Source: an uncultured Bacteroidales bacterium
GTDB taxonomy: Bacteria; Bacteroidota; Bacteroidia; Bacteroidales; UBA932
DNA length: 49,579 nucleotides
NCBI GenBank assembly: GCA_900316675.1
Contig: ONDR01000022.1
Location: 1 to 49,579 of the forward strand
Direction of reading: 5' to 3'
Every line of letters starts with the position of its first letter. Position 1 is the first letter of the stretch. The notes beneath the pieces were generated by a model. That model did no database searches, was not told where the DNA came from, and worked only from the letters and a program-made list of their open reading frames with translations. The position numbers and the translations under genes are program-made. Shown one piece after another: positions 35,290 to 44,594 of the stretch.

Positions 35290-36426
35290 ATGGAAGAGAA
35301 TCTTAATAAAAACGTACCGGAACAGGAAGAAGGCATTGACTTCATGGCCCTGGCCAAGAAGGTTTGGGAAGGCCGCAAGACCGTCCTCAAGTGCCTTGCT
35401 GTCTTTGTGGTGCTTGGTCTTGTGTCGGCCTTCACCATGACAAGAGTCTATAGCGTAAGCACCGTAATGGTGCCGCAGATGAACTCCAGCCGCTCTTCCT
35501 CTCTAAGCAGCCTGGCTTCACTGGCAGGCTTCGACCTTGGAACAAGCAACATGTCCGGAAGCGAGCTTTCTCCGCTGGTTTATCCGCAGATTGTAAGCAG
35601 CATCCCCTTCCAACTGGAGCTTCTTCATACTCCCCTTCACTATGCTAAGGCAGACACTGCCGTAAGCATGATTACCTACTACAAGGACTACAACAAGCCC
35701 AACGTATTCTCTTACATTAAGAAGTATACCATTGGTCTTCCCGGCACAATTATGGGCCTCTTCTCTAAAGAGAAACCCCAGACCACTTTACCTGGCGCCG
35801 GTGTTGCAGCTGATAATGACAAGCCTAAGCCCATAGTACTTACAAAGGCAGAAGAAAAGATGCTGCCTGTAATTGCTTCAAGCGTCAGTCTTACCGTAGA
35901 TAAGAAAGAAGGCTACCTTGTTCTTAGCGTAAAAGGCACAGAGCCTATACAGACCGCAGAACTGGCACTTAAGGCACAGCAGCTGCTTCAGGAAGAAGTA
36001 ACACGCTTCCGTACCCAGAAGGCTCAGGACCAGCTTGACTACGTCCAGGCCAGGTACGACGAGATCAAAAAAGAAGCAGAAAGCTATCAGACCCAGCTTG
36101 CCGCCATTACTGACCGTTCACAGGAAATGCTTACAACCAGGTCACGCATAGAGAAAGACCGCATCCAGTCAAAGTACTCAATTGCAAGTACCATCTATGC
36201 AGAAATGGCAAAGCAGCTGGAACAGGCCAAGATGCAGGTAAAGAAGGACACCCCTACCATTACCGTAATCAAGCCGGTAACAGTACCTACCCAGCCTGCA
36301 AACAGCAGGGCTAAGACCTTGTTCGGCTGGACATTCTTCGGCCTTGTAGTAGGCTGCGGCATAGTGCTAGGCAAAGACTACTACAAGAAGTTTAAAGAGA
36401 AATTCAAAGAAGCTAAGGAAGCCTAA
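35290..36426 (+). CDS. Wzz-like chain-length determinant / polysaccharide co-polymerase
   Basis: Inner-membrane protein of 378 residues. First membrane segment about residues 34-54 (VLKCLAVFVVLGLVSAFTM), a large periplasmic region with a coiled-coil part (about 225-310), a Pro-rich stretch PVTVPTQPANSRAK, then the second membrane segment (LFGWTFFGLVVGCGIVLG) and a short basic tail. No kinase domain. This is the classic Wzz layout and works with the SLBB protein upstream. Its 3' end overlaps the convergent CoA-transferase gene by 14 bases. Confidence 0.88.
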   Translation: MEENLNKNVPEQEEGIDFMALAKKVWEGRKTVLKCLAVFVVLGLVSAFTMTRVYSVSTVMVPQMNSSRSSSLSSLASLAGFDLGTSNMSGSELSPLVYPQIVSSIPFQLELLHTPLHYAKADTAVSMITYYKDYNKPNVFSYIKKYTIGLPGTIMGLFSKEKPQTTLPGAGVAADNDKPKPIVLTKAEEKMLPVIASSVSLTVDKKEGYLVLSVKGTEPIQTAELALKAQQLLQEEVTRFRTQKAQDQLDYVQARYDEIKKEAESYQTQLAAITDRSQEMLTTRSRIEKDRIQSKYSIASTIYAEMAKQLEQAKMQVKKDTPTITVIKPVTVPTQPANSRAKTLFGWTFFGLVVGCGIVLGKDYYKKFKEKFKEAKEA

Positions 36427-37705
36427 GGAAACTGTATCCGAAGCGCTTGCATGCAGCTTTTTCAAGCTCTTCCCGGTCTTCCGGATGAGCAATGGAAATA
36501 AGGAGCTTGGCCCTTTCGGCCAGGCTCTTTCCTCTTAAATATACTATACCATATTCAGTGGCAACGTATTGGGTCTGGAAGCGTGTGGTCACAACGCCGG
36601 CACCGGGCGCAAGGTTGGCTACAATCTTGCCTTTACCCTTGGCTGTACGTGAAGGCAGGGCAATGAAGGTGCGGCCGCCTTCGGACAGCGAGCAGCCGTA
36701 CATAAAGTCATGCTGGCCGCCAACGCTGCTGAATATGGTCTCCCCTATTGAATCTGCGCACACCTGGCCGGTAAGGTCCACCTCAATGGCAGAATTAATG
36801 GCGCAGGCGCGGGGATTCTGGGCAATAAGGAAAGGATTGTTGGTATAGGCTACATCGTAGAACTCCATGGTCTTGTTATGGTCTATGTAGCCGTACATAT
36901 CCTTTGAACCTATTGCCAATGCGGCTATGCTTACGCCGGGGTGCACTTTCTTAAGGCTGTTATCGATTACGCCCTCCTTAATCAGGCGGATTACGCCGTC
37001 CGTCATAGCCTCTGTATGAAGGCCCAGATGCTGATGGTGCTTAATGCCGTTTAAAATGGCGTTAGGAATGCCTCCCACGCCAATCTGAAGGCAGGCTCCA
37101 TCCGGAATCTTGGACGCAACGTTGGCGCCAATAGCGGCCTCTATGGGCGTAGGCTCGCCAAAAGTCATGGCAAAGGGTGCTACGTCGCAAAGCACAGCTG
37201 CAGATATCTTGCTCTCATGAATCAAGCAGTCGCCATACAAATACGGAATATTGGGGCTCACAAGAGCAATAACATCACGCGCGACCTCCGCCGCTGACAC
37301 GGCGATGTCAGCAGAAATACCATAGCTGCAATAGCCGTTCTCGTCCGGCAGAGAGCAGGTAATAAAGGCCACATCCACAGGGAACTCCCCACTGCGGAAC
37401 AAGGCCGGAACCTCTCCAAGGAAGGCTGGAGTCATGCTACCATAACCCTCGGCCACATGCTTACGCTGGTCGGCAGAAAGGAATATGCTGTTTACAAGGA
37501 AAGAATCCTTATACTCCGGCTTGCAGAAAGGAGCCGGATCCTTATGTACATTGAATCCTGAAGTTATAGTTACATCACGCAGCTCTGCATGACGGCGGGC
37601 AAGGGCCTCCTGCAAAAGAACAGGCACAGATGCTCCACCCTGGCAGCAGATGCTATCACCACTGCGAACAAGCTTAACGGCTTCGTCGGCTGAAACGTAT
37701 TTCAT
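36413..37705 (-). CDS. Acetyl-CoA hydrolase/transferase family CoA-transferase
   Basis: Moves CoA between short-chain acids. 430 residues, the size of 4-hydroxybutyrate/butyrate CoA-transferases (Cat2-like) rather than the ~500-residue Cat1 type. Family segments: GGASVPVLLQEAL, ADIAVSAAEVARDVIA, QIGVGGIPNAIL, LGLHTEAMTDGVI (the Glu here is my candidate for the catalytic residue), VDLTGQVCADSIG, SSVGGQHDFMYG and YGIVYLRGKSLAERA. ATG at 37705 is preferred over a TTG two codons earlier. Substrate cannot be told; use of acetate, propionate, succinate or butyrate would all fit an anaerobe. It starts 14 bases after the aminotransferase gene. Confidence 0.88.
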   Translation of the reverse strand: MKYVSADEAVKLVRSGDSICCQGGASVPVLLQEALARRHAELRDVTITSGFNVHKDPAPFCKPEYKDSFLVNSIFLSADQRKHVAEGYGSMTPAFLGEVPALFRSGEFPVDVAFITCSLPDENGYCSYGISADIAVSAAEVARDVIALVSPNIPYLYGDCLIHESKISAAVLCDVAPFAMTFGEPTPIEAAIGANVASKIPDGACLQIGVGGIPNAILNGIKHHQHLGLHTEAMTDGVIRLIKEGVIDNSLKKVHPGVSIAALAIGSKDMYGYIDHNKTMEFYDVAYTNNPFLIAQNPRACAINSAIEVDLTGQVCADSIGETIFSSVGGQHDFMYGCSLSEGGRTFIALPSRTAKGKGKIVANLAPGAGVVTTRFQTQYVATEYGIVYLRGKSLAERAKLLISIAHPEDREELEKAACKRFGYSFLRLP

Positions 37706-37719
37706 TGACAAATAAGTAT

Positions 37720-39021
37720 TTACAGATTCTCAAACAAGGCAAGACGCTGGTCCAGTTTTTCAAAATCATCGTCAGAAAGAAGACGAGACACGCAAACACG
37801 AATGCCCCTTTGGCTGGAGCCGGTGGAATTAAGGCCTATGGCCGTTATTCCGCAGCGCATCAGTCTTTCCAGCAACTCCTTGTTATCCAGGTCTTTATAA
37901 CCGGCGGTATAGAAGAAACCGTCGCTGATTGTCTGGTCTATATCTTTATCGTACACAAGGTGGAAGCCATGCTTCTCCAGAATCTCTCGTGACCTCTTGG
38001 AACGCACCGCATACTCCTTAACCTGTCCTACGAAGTTATATTCCCCATCTACGGCCGCTTTGAACATGGCGGACAAGGCGTACTGCGCAGAATGCGACGT
38101 ACCGCTGGACGCGCAGTAAAGATAAGTCATAATAAAGTTGTCCCCAAAGCTACCCAGATTAAAGCGGTTGCGAAGCGAAGGATACTCCCTCTTGTACAGC
38201 TTGTCAGAGATGCACACAATGGCAATCCTCTCCCCTGCATAACTGAAGATCTTGGACGCAGACAGCATGATTGCATAGTTGTCCGTGTACTTGGCAACCG
38301 TCGCCTGATAAGGCGGCTGGAAGGGCTTGGACAAGTCACGCCTGAAGTCCATGCACAGGTAAGCCATGTCCTCAAGCACAATTACATCGTACTTGGTGGC
38401 GCACTCGCCTATTATCTGCAACTCCTCGTCCGTCAGGCAAATCCATGCCGGATTGTTGGGGTTTGAGTACAGTATAGCGGCGATATTCCCCTGGCTGAAG
38501 TATTCTTCCAGCTTGTCACGGAGCTTTTCTGCCCTGTATTCGTAAATGTCGAAGGTGATATTCTTAATGCCCAGCGCATCCGGCTGCCTTCCATGGGCGG
38601 AGAAGCCGGGACATATATACAATATAGTGTCCTTGCCCTCCTGCAATTGGGAACATTCCAGCACAAGGTTGTATGCCGCCTGCATAGAGCCGACGGTAGG
38701 TACAATACATTTGGGTGGAATGTCTATGCCGATGAAGGCCTTTACAAAGGCCGATGCGTTTTCTTTTAGTTCCGGCAGGCCGCTAATCACCGGATAAATG
38801 GATGCAATTCCATTATCCAGTGCCTTTTTCTGGGCCTCGATGCCAATGGCGCAGGCATTGATGCCCGGAACGCCAATCTCAAGGCGCGTGAATTTTTCTC
38901 CTGTCTGTTGTTCGAGCTCGGCAGCAACAGCAACTGTCTGGCGTATGGTAGCACGCGATATGTCTGCTATATCTGCCTGTTTAAGTACATTATCAATCAG
39001 TGGTTTTGGTATTGGCAGCAT
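37720..39021 (-). CDS. Class I/II PLP-dependent aminotransferase
   Basis: Fold type I aminotransferase, 433 residues. SNPNNPAWICL is the substrate-carboxylate/PLP segment, VLEDMAYLCMDF carries the PLP-ring Asp and Tyr, and the Schiff-base lysine is in MLSASKIFSYAGERIA; a C-terminal Arg in QRGIRVCVSRL probably binds the substrate carboxylate. It is 9 bases after the DUF1573 gene, so it may be read with the exopolysaccharide operon, although a direct role there is not evident. Specificity unknown. Confidence 0.85.
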   Translation of the reverse strand: MLPIPKPLIDNVLKQADIADISRATIRQTVAVAAELEQQTGEKFTRLEIGVPGINACAIGIEAQKKALDNGIASIYPVISGLPELKENASAFVKAFIGIDIPPKCIVPTVGSMQAAYNLVLECSQLQEGKDTILYICPGFSAHGRQPDALGIKNITFDIYEYRAEKLRDKLEEYFSQGNIAAILYSNPNNPAWICLTDEELQIIGECATKYDVIVLEDMAYLCMDFRRDLSKPFQPPYQATVAKYTDNYAIMLSASKIFSYAGERIAIVCISDKLYKREYPSLRNRFNLGSFGDNFIMTYLYCASSGTSHSAQYALSAMFKAAVDGEYNFVGQVKEYAVRSKRSREILEKHGFHLVYDKDIDQTISDGFFYTAGYKDLDNKELLERLMRCGITAIGLNSTGSSQRGIRVCVSRLLSDDDFEKLDQRLALFENL

Positions 39022-39030
39022 AATTGGTTA

Positions 39031-39534
39031 TTAGTCTACAAAATAGCCCATTCCGTTTTCTGTGATTAAACCATCGACTATCGTTTTCAAAGGATTCCGT
39101 TCTGCGTACAGTTCCTCGTAGTCGTGGTGGTAGCTGGCATCCGGAACAACATGAACATCGAACTTCATTTCCGCCATACCCGTCGGGGCGATGTTTCCAA
39201 AGAAACGGACCTTATGCTCTACCTTACCCACATTCTTGGTACTGTCGTAAGAAAGGACAATTGCATAGTCTTTGCCCGGAGGAATCAGGATATCGCCGGA
39301 GTCAGTTGTTGTTATGCATCCGCAGGATGCCTGGATATCCTTGATGGTAAGCGGGACCTCTCCGGTATTGGTGAATGTCACCATAATAGAGAGTTCCTGC
39401 CCCTGAAGGATAGGATAGTAATGTCTTGCCGGGTCTGTAATCTCCATTGTAGTATACTCTACCTTCCTTTCACAGGAAAACAGGGAAACTACAAGCGGCA
39501 AGGCCACAATATATTTAATTACAGTTCTGATCAT
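39031..39534 (-). CDS. DUF1573 lipoprotein
   Basis: 167-residue lipoprotein with lipobox SLFSCER (Cys21). It contains one DUF1573 Ig-like domain with the family's FTNTGEVPLTIKDIQASCGC, whose paired Cys of CGC is conserved. The family is widespread in Bacteroidota and its role is unknown. The start overlaps the stop of the DUF4838 gene by 4 bases. Confidence 0.85.
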   Translation of the reverse strand: MIRTVIKYIVALPLVVSLFSCERKVEYTTMEITDPARHYYPILQGQELSIMVTFTNTGEVPLTIKDIQASCGCITTTDSGDILIPPGKDYAIVLSYDSTKNVGKVEHKVRFFGNIAPTGMAEMKFDVHVVPDASYHHDYEELYAERNPLKTIVDGLITENGMGYFVD

Positions 39535-41756
39535 TTAGTTACAAATACCTCGTCTATAGCAACATTAGGCGTATTGGATGCGTCAAATACAAGTTCCAGG
39601 CTGTTGTTCGGTACCATACCGAAGCGGCCTTTGAAGGTTACCTTTTCTCCGTCTTCAAGGTATTCGTCGGAGATATCCCTTTTAAGCGTACCTGCAAGTT
39701 TGCCGTCCACCATAATGTCAATCTTGTTAGGCGGAGCCATTCCGTGTCTAACAAAGTTAAGAAAACTTATCTGAATATTGTGCGCACCACGCGCTTTATC
39801 TACAGGAATTTCTATAACAAGATTCTTCTGGGGGATAATCTGCCAGCCCCAGTGATAGTTCCTGGATATACCAACAACTGCGTCTGTCAGCATTTTGGTT
39901 GTTTCACGGATATCGCCGCGCCTCAGGGTAATAGGAGTGTTCAGTATAAGGTTGTCGTCCCAAAGGCGTTCCTTTATCCACAGGGCACATTCGTTCTCGT
40001 AGTCGGCAATATACAAACCGCTCTCGTTCACCCTGTCCATGTGGTCCATGGCGGCACTCTCGTTACCGGTAAGAATCACAAGGTCCTCTTCTTCAGTTAT
40101 TTCCTTAAGGCTGGCAAGGGCGCTCAGGAATTCAGGATTAGGCTCCAGTTTGCCGTCCACGAAGTCTGCAAAACCAAGCTTTCCAATACCGTGATACCTG
40201 CAAATCTCCATGAATGAGAGGGATACGGTCTGCTTTGTCTTCTCGTAAATCACCTTCTCACGGTGGGTCATTTCGCCGGTCTCTGCGTTCACAAGGACGT
40301 CGTAGTAACGGCGGAAGTTATCCTCTACCAAAAAGGTATTCAGGGCATCATCCATACCTCCGTACATCGGGAGCGGCTTGCCCTGGTCGGCAGCACGTCT
40401 TTCAAGTGAATTGAACACTGCCGCAAAGAAGTTACCCATATGGGGCATAGCATCGCGGAAGTAGTCGTTTACCAGCTTGGGCACGTTCAGGTGCGGGTGA
40501 ATCATCAGCTCTGACAGTATGAAGGTATAGGTCTCCTGCAGGGTTGAATAGAAATAGCCGCTACCGTTAAGGAAGAGGCCCTTAACACCGTGCTCTACGT
40601 ACTTCTGGATACGTTCCTGCATTACCAGTAGTATGGGATAAGGAGTCAGGTAGTCGTCGAAGTTGCAGATATAGTCCCAGATATAGACCTTTTTGCAGTA
40701 CTTCTTCCACTGCTCCAGCCTGTCAAAGAAGGCCTTTGCTTCCGGCGAATCGCTCTTTCCCAGTACGCGGGGATAATCCATTGCAGACAGGAAGACGCCT
40801 ACATTATCAGGCAGCACATGACTAGGAAGATCGTAAGTAGTTGAATATCCCGGAATAAAGAACTGATGATGAGGGAAGCGGTTGGCAAGCCTTTCTACAA
40901 ATGCCACAACGGTAGGAGTTGCACTGGTAGGAGTATTTCCTGCTGCTACGCATCTGGGGCACTGGCAAACAAGGGAGTTGTCGTTAGGACCGATTGTAAT
41001 GTTTACGCTGTAGTCAGGGCTGTCTCCGTACTGATCCACTATGAACTGCTCTGCAAGGTCGTACAGCCTGTCGGAACTGAAGCAGAACTGGTCTTTGCGG
41101 GTCATACCGCCAATCTTGGCAAAGTTCTCAGGGTCCATCTGGATATAACCATCGTCCGGATTACCCAGCACACGGCCCAGCTGATGGCCCCACAGGCCCC
41201 AGTCGTTCTCCATATTAAAGAGGCACAGCAGCTCCGTCATGTCCTGAGTCTTGTTGGTAGGCATGTCTATGTCCCTGTACTCGAAGTACAGATCTCCGGT
41301 GTAGCTCTTCTCCGGGAAGATGCAGGGCGGCAGGTCGTCGATGGCGATGCTGGAATCGTACATATGGCCGACGTGCTTGATGAACTGATAGCACAGCCAA
41401 ATCATGATTCTGGGCGTACGGGCAGACAGTTTATATCCGCTGGAAGTGTACAGTACCTGATAGTCACCGGCAAATTCGTCGCTGATGGCAACCTCTACGC
41501 TACGTACTCCGGGGCCGTAATTCTTACTAAGTATCTGGTTGGGAGTACGTGCCTGAAGATGGGTCTTAAGGTACTCTGCCATCTTTACGTCGTCATAATT
41601 GGTACCCACGGACGGATATATATAATACTGAATCTCTGACTTCAACTCTACCGTCGATGTGCAGGCATGTGACGCCCCTGCAATCAGCAGGGTCATAAGT
41701 ATTATTGATACAGAGCCTATCAAGCCCTTTTTAGAATGCGCAAGTGAACGAAACAT
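39531..41756 (-). CDS. DUF4838 lipoprotein, possible polysaccharide-acting enzyme
   Basis: 741 residues. N-terminal signal with GASHACTST (lipobox-like Cys). An N-terminal alpha/beta part (about 40-140) resembles the small domain found before many glycoside hydrolase barrels. The DUF4838 region (about 180-470) includes NITIGPNDNSLVCQCPRC, FFIPGYSTTYDLP, VYIWDYICNFDDYLTP and VKGLFLNGSGYFYSTLQETY, as in a TIM-barrel hydrolase. The C-terminal part (from about 600) is beta-rich with DIMVDGKLAGTLKRDI, possibly carbohydrate-binding. In this operon it occupies the place that PgaB has in Pga systems. Start overlaps the TPR-barrel gene by 26 bases. Enzyme activity is an inference. Confidence 0.75.
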   Translation of the reverse strand: MFRSLAHSKKGLIGSVSIILMTLLIAGASHACTSTVELKSEIQYYIYPSVGTNYDDVKMAEYLKTHLQARTPNQILSKNYGPGVRSVEVAISDEFAGDYQVLYTSSGYKLSARTPRIMIWLCYQFIKHVGHMYDSSIAIDDLPPCIFPEKSYTGDLYFEYRDIDMPTNKTQDMTELLCLFNMENDWGLWGHQLGRVLGNPDDGYIQMDPENFAKIGGMTRKDQFCFSSDRLYDLAEQFIVDQYGDSPDYSVNITIGPNDNSLVCQCPRCVAAGNTPTSATPTVVAFVERLANRFPHHQFFIPGYSTTYDLPSHVLPDNVGVFLSAMDYPRVLGKSDSPEAKAFFDRLEQWKKYCKKVYIWDYICNFDDYLTPYPILLVMQERIQKYVEHGVKGLFLNGSGYFYSTLQETYTFILSELMIHPHLNVPKLVNDYFRDAMPHMGNFFAAVFNSLERRAADQGKPLPMYGGMDDALNTFLVEDNFRRYYDVLVNAETGEMTHREKVIYEKTKQTVSLSFMEICRYHGIGKLGFADFVDGKLEPNPEFLSALASLKEITEEEDLVILTGNESAAMDHMDRVNESGLYIADYENECALWIKERLWDDNLILNTPITLRRGDIRETTKMLTDAVVGISRNYHWGWQIIPQKNLVIEIPVDKARGAHNIQISFLNFVRHGMAPPNKIDIMVDGKLAGTLKRDISDEYLEDGEKVTFKGRFGMVPNNSLELVFDASNTPNVAIDEVFVTK

Positions 41757-44589
41757 TTGCTATAAACAAGTTACGATAGTTTACAATTTCGGAGGAAAGG
41801 TTATACAGGGTGCTCCAGCTGCCGTTGAGCGACACTTCTATGTTAGGAGTTATCAACCAGCCTCCGCCTGCGGACAGGAAGGAGTTCATGTGGTTGTAAA
41901 TTGAAGCGCTGTAGTAATAGTTCAGGAAGGACAGTTCCGGGGCAGTACCCGCGCCGGCCTGTACTTCAAGGAAGTTCTTTCCGCCAAGGTAGGGATAGAA
42001 CCTGAAGCGGCCGCTGAAGTTGAAGAACAACTTGCTCTTAAGGAAGCCCGCCGTAAGCTTAGCCCCGCCGTAAAGGTGGTCCCATTGCTTTGATGCTGAG
42101 ACATTTGCACCGAACATGCTGTCAGATTCATCGTCCTCAAGAAGTCTGTAGAAGGCGCCGGCCTGGCCTTCAAGGTCATTGTCAAAATGACGGGTAACAG
42201 TAACATCGGCAGAAAGCTGGGGGAAGTACTGATTTGCCCAGGCAGCCTTGATCTCAATGCCCCACAGGGGGTTGAAATCATGCGTCCAGCCGCCACCAAG
42301 CAGCAAACCACGGCCGCCAAGCAGGGCGTCAGGGTTCTTGCCTTTCTCCGGGTCAAGGATCACGTCCCTGCCGGTATAGCCCAGCCTTACGGAATAAGTA
42401 TCCTTGTTCTTAAGAGTATGGGTATAAGTGATATTTGCCATACCCGTAAGCTGATAGCTGTCAGCAAACCTCATCAGGTCAAAGCTGAAGTTCAGCCTGT
42501 TCTTGTACATCTTATTGAGCAGTGCGTACATATGAGCCCTGTATTCTTTCTCTTCCAAGAAGGAAGGAACATATACGGACTGATAAACGTATGCAGAGTC
42601 CCACATGCGCTGCTTCTCGTAGATGAGGCCGCGCTCGTAGCGAAGCTCCTTATGGTCCGGGCGGCGCACCAGGGCGCTGTCCAGTACGGGAATAGCATCA
42701 GCGTAGGTGCCATTCTTGCGAAGCTCGGTTGCGTAGCGCAGCGATACCTCACTGTAAACGGCTGTTACCATTTCATCCCCCGGGAATTCGTCCAGCAGCG
42801 GGTCAAGCAGCTCAAGTGCCTCTGTATGACGGCCTTCCCTCTGGGAAAGAAGGGCAGCCTTGCGGGCACGGAAGTAAACATCCTCCGGATAATAGTCAAA
42901 ACCGGTATAGACGTAGTCGATAGGGTCCTTTGCGGAACTTGCGGCATAGCGGAGTCCCCAGTAATTGGTAGGATCCATAGCCAGCAAATTGTCGCAGATA
43001 TCCACTACCCTGGGCGATGCTCCCTCTTCCCTGCTCTGACGCAGGTAAGGAAGGGCTATTTCTTCGTAGGCATTTACAAGCTGAGTCCTTTCAAGGCTTG
43101 AATCTGCCGGAGTGGACAGCCATGCGCTGTAAACAATGTCAAGGGCCTCGTCCTGCTTGCCTTTTGAGGCATAGAGGTTGGCCTTTTCTATATTAACCAG
43201 GTAAACAGGATCGTAGCGGAGCCTTTCTTTAAGCATCTCCTCTGCCTCCTGGAACCTGTTAGAGTTCTTGTAGCAGACGAACAGTCGCCTTGTTGCTGCA
43301 GCCCTGTAATCCTCTTCTACACAATTGTTTCTGATGAATTCCAGTTTATCGATAGCATCGGCATAACGCTCGTCGGCGATGGCCTCGCGGGCCTCGTCCA
43401 TACGCAGGCGGCAGGCCTGAAGGTTGACGTCATAGGATGTGGGAAACATTGCCACACCGTCGTAGATGGTCTTGATGGCAAGCTCGTCCTCTCCCATGGC
43501 GCGATAAACCCTGTAGCGGTTCATAACCAGTGCCGGGGAATCGCCGCGGCGCTTGCGCATCTCGTCTATATAGGTAAGGGCATCGTCGTGATAACCCCTT
43601 CTTACAGATTCTTTAAGCAGGTAATCCAGAGACTCGGAGGTATGCTTTGTGGCGTATACCTTGCTGTAGAGGGCATAAGAATCTGCCTCCTTCTGCATGG
43701 TGGCAGAACCTTCCAGCATATTCTGGTACAGTTGCCTAAGCTCAGGGCTGGGATACTGCTGCATCTGTCCGCGAACCAGGGCCACTGCCTCATGGTCACG
43801 GCCGACCTCCATCAAGATATCGGCATTCTTGCGGACCAGTTCCGGGTTACCGGGATTAAAGTTCAGGGCAGCGGACAGGGCGTCGATGGCATCGCTGTGG
43901 CGTCCCCTCTGCAGGATGACGTTTGCATAAGCAAGCTGATACTCGACGTTCGTCGGGTTGATGTGAACCATTTCCCTAAGGTTCTCTTCTGCCTTTGCAA
44001 GGTCACCGTTCCTTCTGGCCTGCAGGTAGGTGTTCTCAAGCACTGAATAATACTCTCCGGACACGTAAGCATCGTTTGCATAGATGATGTTCAGACGCTT
44101 AAGCAGGTTGTTGGCTTCCTCGAAGTTACCGGTTTTCTTGTAAAGGTCAATCTTCCTTAGCCAGAGTGTCTTGGAATAAGGGTTGACCTCCAGCAATTCG
44201 TTCAGATAGCAGATTGCGCTGGTAAGGTTGCCGGTGGCTTCTTCCAGGTTTACAAGCAACTGCTTTGCCTCTACGTGACGATAGTTCACTGTACAGGCCT
44301 TGACAAGGTGATATCTGGCCTTGTCGTAGTTCTTGGCGTTCATCCAATAACGGCCGGCCAGGTAGTGAAGGTTAGGGTCGTTAGGCCATTTGGAGAGACC
44401 TTCGTCCAAAAGTTCCTTACCCTTGCTCCAATGGTGCTGTGAAAACAGCGCGGTCACCTGGTCTGAATAGTGGCCAGGTGTTTTGAGCTTGATTTCTGCG
44501 TACGCATTGCTTCCGGCAACTGTAATCACTACAGCAGCCAGAACGCACGCAAGACGTGCAATGATGCTCTTATTTTTAAATACATTCAT
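41731..44589 (-). CDS. TPR protein with C-terminal outer-membrane beta-barrel (PgaA-like exporter)
   Basis: 952 residues. Signal peptide ending AGSNAYAEI. Residues about 35-680 are a long series of TPR helices, for example HYLAGRYWMNAKNYDKARYH, VEYQLAYANVILQRGRHSDA and ELRYERGLIYEKQRMWDSAY. From about 700 to the end there are alternating amphipathic strands (TYTHTLKNKDTYSVRLGYTG, LLLGGGWTHDFNPLWGIEI), and the protein ends NVSFTCAF, with the terminal Phe of an outer-membrane barrel. TPR superhelix plus barrel is the architecture of PgaA and of AlgK/AlgE-type exporters. It lies 5 bases after the GT2 gene. Confidence 0.82.
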   Translation of the reverse strand: MNVFKNKSIIARLACVLAAVVITVAGSNAYAEIKLKTPGHYSDQVTALFSQHHWSKGKELLDEGLSKWPNDPNLHYLAGRYWMNAKNYDKARYHLVKACTVNYRHVEAKQLLVNLEEATGNLTSAICYLNELLEVNPYSKTLWLRKIDLYKKTGNFEEANNLLKRLNIIYANDAYVSGEYYSVLENTYLQARRNGDLAKAEENLREMVHINPTNVEYQLAYANVILQRGRHSDAIDALSAALNFNPGNPELVRKNADILMEVGRDHEAVALVRGQMQQYPSPELRQLYQNMLEGSATMQKEADSYALYSKVYATKHTSESLDYLLKESVRRGYHDDALTYIDEMRKRRGDSPALVMNRYRVYRAMGEDELAIKTIYDGVAMFPTSYDVNLQACRLRMDEAREAIADERYADAIDKLEFIRNNCVEEDYRAAATRRLFVCYKNSNRFQEAEEMLKERLRYDPVYLVNIEKANLYASKGKQDEALDIVYSAWLSTPADSSLERTQLVNAYEEIALPYLRQSREEGASPRVVDICDNLLAMDPTNYWGLRYAASSAKDPIDYVYTGFDYYPEDVYFRARKAALLSQREGRHTEALELLDPLLDEFPGDEMVTAVYSEVSLRYATELRKNGTYADAIPVLDSALVRRPDHKELRYERGLIYEKQRMWDSAYVYQSVYVPSFLEEKEYRAHMYALLNKMYKNRLNFSFDLMRFADSYQLTGMANITYTHTLKNKDTYSVRLGYTGRDVILDPEKGKNPDALLGGRGLLLGGGWTHDFNPLWGIEIKAAWANQYFPQLSADVTVTRHFDNDLEGQAGAFYRLLEDDESDSMFGANVSASKQWDHLYGGAKLTAGFLKSKLFFNFSGRFRFYPYLGGKNFLEVQAGAGTAPELSFLNYYYSASIYNHMNSFLSAGGGWLITPNIEVSLNGSWSTLYNLSSEIVNYRNLFIANVSFTCAF

Positions 44590-44594
44590 AAATC